A stretch of DNA of 64,000 bases from Acidiphilium acidophilum (GCF_033842475.1 NZ_JAWXYB010000018.1:434001-498000); one strand, 5' to 3'. Shown: positions 52,440 to 61,058, numbered from the stretch's first letter. Notes: a model not told the origin generated them from the letters alone. Translations and numbers: made by a program.

Positions 52440-52772
52440 ATGCCGAGCATGATTTTCATCGAGCGCGACGGGACGCGCCGCACCGTGGATGCGCCGAACG
52501 GGCTGTCCGTGCTCGAAGTCGCGCACAAGCACGGTGTCGATATCGAGGGGGCGTGCGAGGGCTCGCTTGCGTGCTCGACCTGTCATGTCATTGTCGATCC
52601 GGAGTGGTTCGGCAAGCTCGCCAAGGCGTCCGAGGATGAGGAAGACATGCTCGACCTTGCGTTCGGCCTTGAAAAGACCTCCCGCCTCGGTTGCCAGATC
52701 GTGATGTCCCCCGCGCTCGACGGGCTGGTCGTCCGTCTGCCCGCCGGGGTGCGCAACGCCCAGGGGGGATAG
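52440..52772 (+). CDS. fdx: [2Fe-2S] ferredoxin of the ISC type
   Basis: A 110-residue adrenodoxin-type ferredoxin. The cluster Cys pattern is [10 protein letters not shown], with the fourth Cys in [14 protein letters not shown]. The [12 protein letters not shown] segment is characteristic of Isc ferredoxins that give electrons for Fe-S cluster assembly. The 9-bp gap from the desulfurase gene and the 4-bp gap to mnmA indicate a single operon with cysE. ATG 52440 is the only good start, with GAGGG upstream. Confidence 0.94.
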   Translation: MPSMIFIERDGTRRTVDAPNGLSVLEVAHKHGVDIEGACEGSLACSTCHVIVDPEWFGKLAKASEDEEDMLDLAFGLEKTSRLGCQIVMSPALDGLVVRLPAGVRNAQGG

Positions 52773-52776
52773 GCCG

Positions 52777-53817
52777 ATGCGGATCGTCGTTGCCATGTCC
52801 GGCGGCGTCGACAGTTCGGTCGTTGCCGGGCTGATGCACGAGGCCGGGCACGAGGTGATCGGCGTGACGCTGCAGCTTTACGATCATGGGGCTGCGTCCG
52901 GCCGCAAGGGGGCGTGCTGCGCCGGGCAGGATATCCATGATGCCCGCAATGTCGCCGACCGGCTCGGGATCGCCCATTACGTGATCGATGCGGAGGCGGC
53001 GTTCCGGGCTGCGGTGATCGGGGATTTTGCCGATTCCTACGCCGCCGGGACCACGCCGGTGCCCTGCGTGCGCTGCAACCAGCATCTCAAATTCGGTGAT
53101 CTGCTGGTCCTTGCGCGCGATCTCGGGGCCGAGGCGCTGGCGACGGGTCATTATGTCCGGCGCGAGCAGGGGCCGGAGGGGGCCGAACTCCATACTGCTG
53201 CCGATGCGGCGCGCGATCAGTCGTGGTTTCTGTTCGCGACCACGCGCGATCAGCTCGATTATGCGCGTTTCCCGCTCGGGGCGATGCCGGACAAGGCGGC
53301 GGTTCGCGCCGAGGCCGCCCGGATGGGCCTGCCGGTTGCCGAGAAGGCCGACAGCCAGGATATCTGTTTCGTGCCCGCCGGTTCCTACGCCGATATCGTG
53401 GGGCGGTTGCGCCCGGAGGCGACCGCGCCGGGCGAGATTGTCGACGCGGCGGGGACCGTGCTCGGCACCCATCAGGGTATTGCGCGCTACACGGTGGGGC
53501 AGGGCAAGCGACTCGGGGCGGCATCCGGCCAGGTGGTGACGCGGATCGATCCTGAGCGCCGGCGCATTGTGGTCGGGCCGCGCGGGACCGGGGGGCGGGT
53601 GGTGCGGTTCACCGAGCCGAACTGGTTGATCGACCGGCCTGAGACGCCGTTCCGCGCCACGGTCAAGCTCCGCGCGCGGGAGACGCCGCATCCCGCCACG
53701 ATCGATGCCGCCGCCGGGACGGTGACGCTCGATGAGCCGGTGCTGGCGGCGCCGGGGCAGGCTTGCGTGATCTATCGGGACAGCCGGGTTCTGGGCGGCG
53801 GGTTTATCGCGGCCTGA
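52777..53817 (+). CDS. mnmA: tRNA-specific 2-thiouridylase MnmA
   Basis: A 346-residue enzyme that inserts sulfur at C2 of U34 in tRNA-Glu, -Gln and -Lys. The PP-loop is AMSGGVDSSVVAGLMHE. The catalytic Cys residues are in TPVPCVRCNQHLKFGDLL and DSQDICFVPAGSY. The central and C-terminal beta domains follow, with GIARYTVGQGKRLG. Sulfur would be supplied by the desulfurase encoded two genes upstream. The ATG at 52777 lies 4 bp after the ferredoxin stop. It ends the cysE-mnmA operon; a 195-bp gap without a gene follows. Confidence 0.95.
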   Translation: MRIVVAMSGGVDSSVVAGLMHEAGHEVIGVTLQLYDHGAASGRKGACCAGQDIHDARNVADRLGIAHYVIDAEAAFRAAVIGDFADSYAAGTTPVPCVRCNQHLKFGDLLVLARDLGAEALATGHYVRREQGPEGAELHTAADAARDQSWFLFATTRDQLDYARFPLGAMPDKAAVRAEAARMGLPVAEKADSQDICFVPAGSYADIVGRLRPEATAPGEIVDAAGTVLGTHQGIARYTVGQGKRLGAASGQVVTRIDPERRRIVVGPRGTGGRVVRFTEPNWLIDRPETPFRATVKLRARETPHPATIDAAAGTVTLDEPVLAAPGQACVIYRDSRVLGGGFIAA

Positions 53818-54012
53818 CTTTCGGCAACTTGATACAAATGCGGTCTGGTTTCGTGCCGGCTTCCTTCTATAATATGGATGTGCCTTCGCTTTCGTGCCAC
53901 GCAAGCGGCGGCGCAAAACTTCGGGCGTGACGGTTTTCGGCCGTCGTGCAAGACTAGTGCGCAACCATCGCGCCGGTTCGAGCCGGGCGACAAAAACATA
54001 AAGGATCCCGCC

Positions 54013-54336
54013 GTGGCCAATGAAAAATCCCAGAATGTGCAGGACGTGTTTCTCAATCACGTGCGCAAGAGCAAAACGCCGGTCACCGTGTTTCTGGTGA
54101 ACGGCGTCAAGCTTCAGGGGGTGATTACCTGGTTCGACAATTTCTCCGTCCTGCTCCGGCGCGACGGGCATACCCAACTGGTTTACAAACACGCGATCTC
54201 GACCGTGATGCCGGGCGCGCCGATCCAGCTGTTCGATGCGAGCAAGGCGGAAGGGACCGCGCCGGCCACCCCGTCGCAGAACCCGACCACGCTGAGCCTG
54301 ATGAACCGGGGCGAGCCGGACCGCGACGATGAGTAG
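54013..54336 (+). CDS. hfq: RNA chaperone Hfq
   Basis: A 107-residue hexameric RNA chaperone that pairs small RNAs with messages. The Sm1 motif is [19 protein letters not shown] and Sm2 is [10 protein letters not shown]. The N-terminus [16 protein letters not shown] is typical, and the C-terminal 35 residues are low-complexity. I chose GTG 54013, 7 bases after AAGGA; an upstream ATG at 53878 in frame would add 45 unrelated residues. It is followed after 6 bp by hflX, the classic bacterial order. Confidence 0.95.
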   Translation: MANEKSQNVQDVFLNHVRKSKTPVTVFLVNGVKLQGVITWFDNFSVLLRRDGHTQLVYKHAISTVMPGAPIQLFDASKAEGTAPATPSQNPTTLSLMNRGEPDRDDE

Positions 54337-54342
54337 CCGGTC

Positions 54343-55653
54343 TTGAGCGTCGAGACCCAGGCAGCGCCCATCCGCGCCGCGATTCTGCTCCCCTGGGAGC
54401 ATGGGTCGCGGCGCGATCGTCTGCGCGAGGCGGAGGCGCGGCTGGCGGAGGCGATCGGGCTGGCGGCCTCGATCGGGCTGGTGATCGCGTATCAGGATAC
54501 GTTGCAGATCCGTGCGTTGCGGCCCTCGACCCTGTTCGGCGAGGGGCAGGTGGCGCGGATCGGCGACGCGATCGCGGAGGCCGACGTGACGGTCGCGGTG
54601 GTCGATTCGGCGCTCAGCCCGGTGCAGCAGCGCAATCTGGAACGCGCGTGGAATTGCAAGGTGATCGACCGCACCGGGTTGATCCTTGATATTTTCGGCG
54701 AGCGGGCGCGGACCGCCGAAGGCGTGTTGCAGGTCGAGCTTGCGCATCTCGCCTATCAGCGCTCGCGCCTCGTGCGGTCCTGGACCCATCTGGAGCGCCA
54801 GCGCGGCGGCTTTGGCTTTCTCGGCGGGCCGGGCGAAACCCAGATCGAGGCGGATCGACGGCTCATTACCGACCGGATCGCCCGGCTCAAGCGCGAACTC
54901 GACGATGTTCGCCGCACCCGCGCTCTGCACCGCACTGCACGCAGCAAGGTGCCGTATCCGGTGGTGGCGCTCGTGGGCTACACCAATGCGGGCAAATCAA
55001 CCCTGTTCAATGCGCTGACGGGTGCTGCGGTGCAGGCCGAGGACCAGTTGTTCGCGACGCTCGACCCCACGATGAGGTTGATCGTGCTGCCTTCGGGGCG
55101 GCATGCGATATTGTCGGACACGGTCGGGTTCATTTCCGATCTGCCGACCGAACTGGTGGCCGCGTTTCGCGCCACGCTCGAAGAAGTCGCCGCCGCCGAT
55201 ATTCTGTTGCACGTTCGCGATGCCGCGCATCCCGACAGCGCGGCCCAGCGGGCGGATGTGATCACGGTGCTGGACGGCATGGCCGAATCCGGGATGATCG
55301 ACGCGGGTTGGCAGGGGCGCAGCTTCGAGGTGCTCAACAAGATCGACCTGCTCGACCCCGATCTGCGCGATCTTCCCGATACCGATTCCATCGCGGTCTC
55401 CGCGCTTTCGGGTGAAAATCTGCAGGCCCTGCGCGAGGCGATCGACGCGCGGCTGGCGAGCACCATGCATCTGCTCCACTACACCCTGCCCTCCGCCGAT
55501 GGCGCGACGCTGGCCTGGCTCTATCGCCATGGCGAGGTGCTGTCGCGGCAGGATTTCGATGATGAAATCAGGATCGCGGTGCGCCTGCGGCCCGAGGACC
55601 GCGCGCGCTTCGAGCGGGATTTTGCACCGGCTGCCGAAAGCTCCGCGCCATGA
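54343..55653 (+). CDS. hflX: Ribosome-associated GTPase HflX
   Basis: A 436-residue GTPase that splits stalled ribosomes and has RNA helicase-like activity. The N-terminal domain includes SLFGEGQ-like TLFGEGQVARIGDAI and the glycine-rich GGFGFLGGPGETQIEADR loop. G1 is GYTNAGKSTLFN, G3 DTVGFISDLP and G4 NKIDLLD. The start appears to be TTG at 54343; no ATG or GTG lies close by in frame. Its end overlaps the start of the phosphatase gene by 4 bp, giving hfq-hflX-phosphatase as an operon. Confidence 0.94.
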   Translation: MSVETQAAPIRAAILLPWEHGSRRDRLREAEARLAEAIGLAASIGLVIAYQDTLQIRALRPSTLFGEGQVARIGDAIAEADVTVAVVDSALSPVQQRNLERAWNCKVIDRTGLILDIFGERARTAEGVLQVELAHLAYQRSRLVRSWTHLERQRGGFGFLGGPGETQIEADRRLITDRIARLKRELDDVRRTRALHRTARSKVPYPVVALVGYTNAGKSTLFNALTGAAVQAEDQLFATLDPTMRLIVLPSGRHAILSDTVGFISDLPTELVAAFRATLEEVAAADILLHVRDAAHPDSAAQRADVITVLDGMAESGMIDAGWQGRSFEVLNKIDLLDPDLRDLPDTDSIAVSALSGENLQALREAIDARLASTMHLLHYTLPSADGATLAWLYRHGEVLSRQDFDDEIRIAVRLRPEDRARFERDFAPAAESSAP

Positions 55654-56483
55654 AGCTCGACGAGGCCGACATCATGAGCATCGTCGCGCTGATGCGGGGG
55701 GTGGCCAAAACGATCATCATGCCCCGGTTCGGCCATATCGGCCCCGCCGACATGCGGACCAAATCCGGCCCGCTCGACCCGGTCACCGTGGCCGACGAAG
55801 CTGCCGAACGCGCGCTGACCGCCGGGCTGCAGTCGATGTTCCCCGATGTCGCGATCATCGGTGAGGAGGCGGTTGCCGCCGATCCGCGGCTGATGGAAGC
55901 TCTTTCCGGCACAAGGCCGGTGTTCGTGATCGACCCGATCGACGGCACCCAGAACTACGCCGCCGGATTGCCGCTGTTCGGGGTCATGATCGCGCTGGTC
56001 GAAGCCGACGAGACCCGCGCCGGATTGATCTATGACCCGATCCGCGACGATACCGTGGTCGCCATGGCCGGGCAGGGAGCGTTCCTGATCCGCCGCGATC
56101 CCGCCGGGAGCGAAGACTGGATCCGGCTCCATGTCGCGAAACCCGCGCCGCCCGAAGCAATGATCGCCTCGATCTCGTGGCAGTACATGAAGGAACCGGA
56201 ACGCACCGCCGTGCTGCGGGGGCTCACCAACCTCGGACAGACCCCGAATTTCCGCTGCGCCGCCCATACCTACCGCGCCCTCGCCATGGGTCACCTGCAC
56301 GCCACACTGTCCCGCCGGACTTTGCCATGGGACCACGCGGCAGGCGCGCTGATCGCCGCCGAGGCCGGCGGCTACGTGCGCCAGCCGGATGGATCGGCCT
56401 ATCATCCGTCGAATCTGGAGGGCGGTCTTCTTGCGACGGTCGATGCGGAGGGGTTTCGGATGGTGCGGGATTTGTTCAAGTGA
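55650..56483 (+). CDS. Inositol monophosphatase-family phosphatase
   Basis: A 277-residue Mg-dependent sugar phosphatase of the IMPase/HisN/CysQ superfamily. The metal motifs are VADEAAERALT, IGEEAVA, IDPIDGTQNYAAGLPLFGVM and, near the end, PWDHAAGALIAAEAGG. Substrate could be inositol phosphate, histidinol phosphate or 3'-phosphoadenosine 5'-phosphate; the sequence does not decide. It overlaps the hflX stop by ATGA. The last 16 codons plus the following repeat are duplicated 213 bp downstream with two amino-acid changes. Confidence 0.9.
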   Translation: MKLDEADIMSIVALMRGVAKTIIMPRFGHIGPADMRTKSGPLDPVTVADEAAERALTAGLQSMFPDVAIIGEEAVAADPRLMEALSGTRPVFVIDPIDGTQNYAAGLPLFGVMIALVEADETRAGLIYDPIRDDTVVAMAGQGAFLIRRDPAGSEDWIRLHVAKPAPPEAMIASISWQYMKEPERTAVLRGLTNLGQTPNFRCAAHTYRALAMGHLHATLSRRTLPWDHAAGALIAAEAGGYVRQPDGSAYHPSNLEGGLLATVDAEGFRMVRDLFK

Positions 56484-56615
56484 GAGGGGAAGGTAAGCGC
56501 TTCTTTTTTTGAAAAAAAAGAAGCAAAAAAACTTTGCTCCTGTGGGCCCGTGCCGGTGAAACCGCCCGTGCCTCAACTCATAGAAGTTTTTTGCTTCTTT
56601 TTTATAAAAAAGAAA
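56435..56615. repeat. Direct repeat, first copy (phosphatase gene end plus hairpins)
   Basis: Begins inside the last codons of the phosphatase gene and continues through both hairpins of repeat copy 2. A near-identical stretch starts at 56648, so the spacing is about 212 bp. Confidence 0.8.
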
Positions 56616-56630
56616 CCTTCCTTTGCTGCC
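56484..56630. repeat. Dispersed AT-hairpin repeat, copy 2
   Basis: The first hairpin is CTTC plus T-run against A-run plus GAAG (about 56500-56523). The core is GTGCCGGTGAAACCGCC (56549-56565). The second hairpin is T-run/A-run near 56585-56612. It directly follows the phosphatase stop and would terminate transcription. Confidence 0.8.
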
Positions 56631-56647
56631 ATGGCGATATGCCGTTG

Positions 56648-56827
56648 ACGGTCGATGCGGAGGGGGTTCGGATGGTGCAGGATTTGTTCAAGTGAGAGGG
56701 GAAGGTAAGCACTTCTTTTTTTGAAAAAAAAGAAGCAAAAAAACTTTGTTTCTCTGGGTCCGTGCCGGTGAAACCGCCCGTGCCCCAGCTCATGAAAGTT
56801 TTTTGCTTCTTTTTTACAAAAAAGAAG
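56648..56827. repeat. Direct repeat, second copy
   Basis: Carries a 16-codon copy of the phosphatase C-terminus with Phe to Val and Arg to Gln changes, the same TGA, and then repeat copy 3. It runs up to the end of the convergent mazG gene. Confidence 0.8.
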
Positions 56828-56840
56828 TCTTCTCCTCCTT
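56697..56840. repeat. Dispersed AT-hairpin repeat, copy 3
   Basis: Same plan and orientation as copy 2, with the core GTGCCGGTGAAACCGCC at 56762-56778. The second hairpin lies just before the stop of the leftward mazG gene and would act as its terminator as well. Confidence 0.8.
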
Positions 56841-56841
56841 T

Positions 56842-57627
56842 TTATCCTTCCGCCTCCTTAACCTGCCGCCACAGGTCTTCCATTTCGTCGAGTCCGGCCT
56901 GATCCGGTGTTCGTCCCTGCACGGCGAGGGCGTGTTCCACCGCCCGGAATCTGCGTTCGAATTTGGTGTTGGCGCGGGTGAGGGCGGAGTCGCCGGTGTG
57001 GTCGAGTTTGCGGGCGAGGTTGACCAGAACGAAGAACAGGTCGCCGAGTTCGTCTTCGATCCGGTCGGGGTTGGCGCCGGGGAGTTCGGCGCGGAGTTCG
57101 GCGATTTCCTCGTCGAGTTTGTCGAGCACGGCGGCGGGGTTCGGCCAGTCGAAGCCAACGCGGGCGGCGCGGGAGGCGAGTTTGTGGGCGCGGGACAAAG
57201 CGGGCAGGGTGGTGGCGATGCCGTCGAGCACGCCGGATGCGCCGTCCGAGGCGCGTTCGCGGGATTTTTCGGCTTCCCAGGCGGTGGTCTGGGCGGTGGT
57301 GTTGCGCGGGGCGGCGGCACCGAAGACGTGGGGGTGGCGGCGGATCATTTTATTGGTGATCGCGGTGGCGACGTCGGCGAAGGTGAACCAGCCGCGTTCT
57401 TCGGCGAGGCGGGCGTGGTAGACGACCTGGAACAGCAGATCGCCGAGTTCGGCGCGCAGGGCGGATGGATCGTTTTTCATGATCGCGTCCGCAACCTCAT
57501 AGGCCTCTTCGACCGTATAGGGAGCGATGGATGCGAAATCCTGTTCACGATCCCACGGACAGCCGGAGACCGGATCCCGGAGTGCGGCCATGACGGCGAG
57601 CAGGCGGGCGGTCGGGTCGTTCGTCAT
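56842..57627 (-). CDS. mazG: Nucleoside triphosphate pyrophosphohydrolase MazG
   Basis: A 261-residue house-cleaning enzyme that hydrolyses nucleoside triphosphates to monophosphates. Two MazG domains are seen: the first with CPWDREQDFASIAPYTVEEA followed by YEVADAI and ELGDLLFQVVYHA, the second with KLDEEIAELRAELPG and EDELGDLFFVLVNLARKL, each bearing the EXXE/EXXD metal-binding residues. Its stop lies 15 bp from repeat copy 3. It is divergent from msrP, which starts 98 bp away. The plus strand is markedly G-rich here although the gene lies on the minus strand. Confidence 0.94.
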   Translation of the reverse strand: MTNDPTARLLAVMAALRDPVSGCPWDREQDFASIAPYTVEEAYEVADAIMKNDPSALRAELGDLLFQVVYHARLAEERGWFTFADVATAITNKMIRRHPHVFGAAAPRNTTAQTTAWEAEKSRERASDGASGVLDGIATTLPALSRAHKLASRAARVGFDWPNPAAVLDKLDEEIAELRAELPGANPDRIEDELGDLFFVLVNLARKLDHTGDSALTRANTKFERRFRAVEHALAVQGRTPDQAGLDEMEDLWRQVKEAEG

Positions 57628-57725
57628 GGGGCCTCGGATCGGGTTGGGAGTGCGCGGGTTATCACGCGCTCATGATAATGCGGAAATCGGAAACCGCCCT
57701 ATAATACCGGTCAAGGAGACCTGCC

Positions 57726-58691
57726 ATGTTGATCAAGCGAATTCGGGACTGGGATCTGCCGGAATCGGCGGCCACGCCGGAGCATATCGGCCTCAACCGC
57801 CGGGCCGCGATTGCAACGATGGGCGCCGCAACGCTCGGGTTCGGCAGCATCGGCGCGGCGCGGGCGGCGACGCCGATGGAGGTGAAGATCGAGGACCCCG
57901 GTTATTCCAAGGCCGCGATGCGCTTCGATCCGGGCCGGCCGCTGACGCCGCAGAAGAATGCCGAGCGGTATAATAATTTCTATGAATTCGGCCTGTCGAA
58001 GGATATCTGGCAGGCGGCGCAGAAGCTGCCGGTCGAGCCCTGGACGATCAGGATCGATGGGCTAGTGGAAAAGCCGTTCACCATCTCGTTCGACGATCTG
58101 ATGAAGAAGGTGAAGGTGGAGACGCGGATTTACCGGCATCGGTGCGTCGAGGCCTGGGCGATCACCGTGCCGTGGGAGGGGTTTCCGGCGAGCGAGTTGG
58201 TGAAGCTCGCCAAACCGCTCTCGTCCGCGAAGTATCTGCGCTACACCACTCTGGCCGACCACAAGGCGATGCCGGGGCTGAGTATTCCGTTTTTTCCCTG
58301 GCCGTATCACGAGGGGATGACGATGGCCGAGGCGAATAACGAACTCGCCTTCATCGGAACCGGGATGTATCACCAGCCGATGCCCAAGCAGGATGGCGCG
58401 CCGATTCGCGTGGTGCTGCCGTGGAAATACGGGTTCAAATCGGCCAAGTCGATCGTGCGGATCGAGTTCGTCAAGGATCAGCCCGAGACATTCTGGGAGA
58501 AGACCAGCCCGGACATGTACGGGTTCTGGGCCAATGTGAATCCGAAATATCCGACCCTGCGATGGAGCCAGGCGCGGGAGCGGTTGATCGGGACCGACAA
58601 AACCGTGCCGACGGTTATTTATAATGGTTACGAGAAATGGGTTGGATCGCTTTATGCCGGGATGAAGCAGGACAAGACTTTATTCATGTGA
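57726..58691 (+). CDS. msrP: Periplasmic methionine sulfoxide reductase subunit MsrP
   Basis: A 321-residue molybdopterin enzyme that repairs oxidised methionine in periplasmic proteins. The N-terminus carries a Tat-type signal with NRRAAIATMGAATLGFGS. The molybdenum-binding Cys is in YRHRCVEAWAITVPWEGF, and LPWKYGFKSAKSI and GFWANVNP are family markers. Its membrane partner, the haem protein MsrQ, is usually adjacent but is not encoded here. ATG 57726 follows AAGGAGA, a strong ribosome site. A terminator follows the stop. Confidence 0.94.
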   Translation: MLIKRIRDWDLPESAATPEHIGLNRRAAIATMGAATLGFGSIGAARAATPMEVKIEDPGYSKAAMRFDPGRPLTPQKNAERYNNFYEFGLSKDIWQAAQKLPVEPWTIRIDGLVEKPFTISFDDLMKKVKVETRIYRHRCVEAWAITVPWEGFPASELVKLAKPLSSAKYLRYTTLADHKAMPGLSIPFFPWPYHEGMTMAEANNELAFIGTGMYHQPMPKQDGAPIRVVLPWKYGFKSAKSIVRIEFVKDQPETFWEKTSPDMYGFWANVNPKYPTLRWSQARERLIGTDKTVPTVIYNGYEKWVGSLYAGMKQDKTLFM

Positions 58692-58699
58692 GTCAATGG

Positions 58700-58724
58700 G
58701 ATCGGCACGGTCGTGCCGATCGTT
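58700..58724 (+). terminator. Terminator after msrP
   Basis: GATCGGCACG pairs perfectly with CGTGCCGATC around a 2-base loop, followed by GTTT. It lies 8 bp after the msrP stop, so the T-tract is short but the stem is strong. Confidence 0.75.
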
Positions 58725-58938
58725 TGGCTTCCAGTGCTTGAAACACGCTGCGCCGCCACCATCGGCGCGGTTTGTCTTTATGTCTTTGATTAAGATTTCA
58801 TAAAATCAGTGCATAGAAAATTTATCTTTACTTATCATTCCAGTTTCTGTCACATTCGGATTCTGCGATGGAACCCAACGTCGCGGGGATAATCCGGCAC
58901 GAGCCTCAAGGTGGTGCGCTCACGGGAGGGAATGGAAT
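58725..58938 (+). promoter_or_regulatory. AT-rich region upstream of the Calvin-cycle genes
   Basis: The stretch at about 58780-58860 is AT-rich and holds several TNA-type triplets of the sort bound by CbbR, but no perfect TNA-N7-TNA pair is clear. It is the likely promoter of fbp-prk. No cbbR gene is in the window. Confidence 0.4.
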
Positions 58939-60006
58939 ATGGCCGAACAGTTGAGACTCGACTCATATCTGGATTTCGCCGCCGGTCGCTCGCCGCAGAT
59001 GGTAGCGGTCAGCCAGACGGTCCATGCCATCGCGGCGGCGGGGCGTCAGATTTCACGCATTCTTGCCCGCGGACCGCTCGCCGGGAACCTTGGCACCATC
59101 GTGGGTGAATCGATCGATGGCGACGGGCAGAAGGCGCTCGATGCCATGACCCATACCATCGTTCGTGAAGCGCTCTCTCGCGCGCCGGTTTCGGTGTTCG
59201 CCTCCGAGGAGGCTGACGAGCCGGAAGTGTTGGATGCTCATGCGCCGCTCGCCGTTGCGATCGATCCGCTCGACGGGTCTTCGAATATCGATACGCTGGC
59301 GCCGGTGGGGACGATTTTTTCGATTTTGCCCGGAGGCTCGCGCGTCGCCGATGATCCGAAGGCGCCGTTCCTGCAGCCGGGCCGCACTCAGCTCGCGGCC
59401 GGTTTTCTGATCTATGGACCGCAGACCGCGTTGGTGCTGACCTTGGGTGCCGGGACGCGGATATTCACGCTCGACCCCGATTCCGGCGCGTTCATTGCGA
59501 CGCGCGGGGAAATTCAGGTGCCGCGCACCACCCGCGAATATGCGATCAACGGCTCAAACCTGCGCCACTGGGACCCGGAGATCCGCACCTACATCATGGA
59601 GCTGAAGAAGGGCCATAACGGCCCGCGCGGCGAGGATTTCAACACGCGCTGGCTCGCCTCGATGGTTGGCGATGCGTTCCGGATCATGGTGCGCGGCGGG
59701 ATTTATCTGTACCCGGCGGATCAGCGCAAAGGCTATCGCGCCGGGCGGTTGCGGCTGGTGTACGAGGCTAATCCGATTGCGATGATCATGGAGCAGGCCG
59801 GTGCGGCGGCGACCGATGGGCGCGATGCCATTCTCGACTTGGTTCCCACCGAAATCCATCAGCGTTGTCCGCTGGTGTTCGGCTCGGCGGACGAGGTGTT
59901 GCGCGTTGCCGATGCCTATTCCCACGGCGAAGCGAGCAATTCGCCGTTGTTCAAGACCCGTTCGCTCTACCGTAAAACCACCAGCACGATTGATGAACTG
60001 GCATGA
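58939..60006 (+). CDS. fbp: Class I fructose-1,6-bisphosphatase
   Basis: A 355-residue Mg-dependent phosphatase of gluconeogenesis and the Calvin cycle. The metal motif is VAIDPLDGSSNIDTLAPVGT, with the acidic FASEEADEPEV before it. The substrate-binding block GGIYLYPADQRKGYRAGRLR and RLVYEANPIAMIMEQAGAAA are typical of class I. ATG 58939 follows GGGAGGG. It overlaps prk by 4 bp (ATGA) and heads the CBB run, so a role in carbon fixation is likely although gluconeogenic use is possible. Confidence 0.95.
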   Translation: MAEQLRLDSYLDFAAGRSPQMVAVSQTVHAIAAAGRQISRILARGPLAGNLGTIVGESIDGDGQKALDAMTHTIVREALSRAPVSVFASEEADEPEVLDAHAPLAVAIDPLDGSSNIDTLAPVGTIFSILPGGSRVADDPKAPFLQPGRTQLAAGFLIYGPQTALVLTLGAGTRIFTLDPDSGAFIATRGEIQVPRTTREYAINGSNLRHWDPEIRTYIMELKKGHNGPRGEDFNTRWLASMVGDAFRIMVRGGIYLYPADQRKGYRAGRLRLVYEANPIAMIMEQAGAAATDGRDAILDLVPTEIHQRCPLVFGSADEVLRVADAYSHGEASNSPLFKTRSLYRKTTSTIDELA

Positions 60007-60881
60007 GCCGCAAACACCCGATCATTTCCGTTACCGGCTCCTCCGGTGCCGGCACCACCTCGGTCCGCAATGTCTTCGAGCAGATTTTCCGCCGTGAGAA
60101 AATCGAGGCGGCGCAGCTGGAGGGGGATTCCTTCCACCGCTATGACCGGATGGAGATGAAGGCGAAGATGGCCGAGGCCGAGGCCGCCGGGAACCGCCAT
60201 TTCAGCCATTTCAGCCCGGAGACCAACCTGCTCGCCGAGTTGCAGGAAACCTTTGCGACCTATTCCGCAACCGGACGGGGCAAGCATCGGCACTATATCC
60301 ACGACCAGAACGAGGCCGACCTGTACGGCGCCAAGCCTGGCACCTTCACGGCGTGGGAGGATCTGCCCGAGCACACCGACCTTCTGCTGTATGAAGGTCT
60401 GCACGGGGCGGTGAAACACGGCGATATCGATACCGGCAAGCACGCCGATATCAAGATCGGCGTGGTGCCGGTGATCAATCTCGAATGGATCCAGAAGATC
60501 CATCGCGACAGCAAGACCCGCCAGTATTCGACCGAGGCGGTGATGGACACCATCCTGCGCCGGATGCCGGATTATGTTCATTATATCTGCCCGCAATTCA
60601 CCGAGACCGATATCAACTTCCAGCGGGTTCCGACCGTCGATACGTCGAATCCTTTCATTGCGCGGTGGATTCCGACTGCCGATGAATCGATCGTCGTGGT
60701 GCGGTTCCGCAACCCGCACGGCATCGATTTCCCGTACCTGCTCTCGATGCTGCACGGCAGTTTCATGTCGCGCGCCAATTCGATTGCGGTGCCGGGCAAC
60801 AAGTTCGATCTCGCGATGCAGCTCATTCTCACGCCGGTCATCATGCAGTTGATGGACCAGAAGAAACGGGCGGCGCGGTGA
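60003..60881 (+). CDS. prk: Phosphoribulokinase
   Basis: A 292-residue kinase that makes ribulose 1,5-bisphosphate, a step specific to the Calvin cycle. The P-loop is VTGSSGAGTTSVRNVFEQIF, followed by QLEGDSFHRYDRMEMK. LLYEGLHGAVKHGDIDTGKH is the characteristic acidic region, and QKIHRDSKTRQYSTEAVMDT follows. The length matches the proteobacterial class I octameric form. It is strong evidence that the organism can fix CO2, although RuBisCO lies outside this window. A 177-bp gap containing repeat copy 4 separates it from fba. Confidence 0.96.
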   Translation: MSRKHPIISVTGSSGAGTTSVRNVFEQIFRREKIEAAQLEGDSFHRYDRMEMKAKMAEAEAAGNRHFSHFSPETNLLAELQETFATYSATGRGKHRHYIHDQNEADLYGAKPGTFTAWEDLPEHTDLLLYEGLHGAVKHGDIDTGKHADIKIGVVPVINLEWIQKIHRDSKTRQYSTEAVMDTILRRMPDYVHYICPQFTETDINFQRVPTVDTSNPFIARWIPTADESIVVVRFRNPHGIDFPYLLSMLHGSFMSRANSIAVPGNKFDLAMQLILTPVIMQLMDQKKRAAR

Positions 60882-60899
60882 GCGGAGCCGGGTTCAGTT

Positions 60900-61021
60900 C
60901 AAGTAAGTCCTTCTTTTTTGTGAACAAAAAAGAAGCAAAAAAAACTTTGTTAATTTGGGTTCGTGGTGGTGAAACTGCCCGTGCCTTGAGTGAACAAAAA
61001 AGAAGTCTTTCCTTCCGTCCT
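60900..61021. repeat. Dispersed AT-hairpin repeat, copy 4 (shorter)
   Basis: Has the first hairpin (CTTC plus T-run against A-run plus GAAG at about 60911-60938) and a diverged core (GTGGTGGTGAAACTGCC at 60963-60979), but the left arm of the second hairpin is missing. It lies inside the Calvin-cycle gene run, between prk and fba. Confidence 0.75.
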
Positions 61022-61058
61022 TTTGCTGCCTTCCATTCCGTTCCGAAAGGTTTCTAAC

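Noticed and set aside
53970-53990. GGTTCGAGCC, resembling a tRNA T-loop
   Set aside because: No acceptor, D or anticodon arm can be folded around it and the ribosome site of hfq follows within 20 bp.
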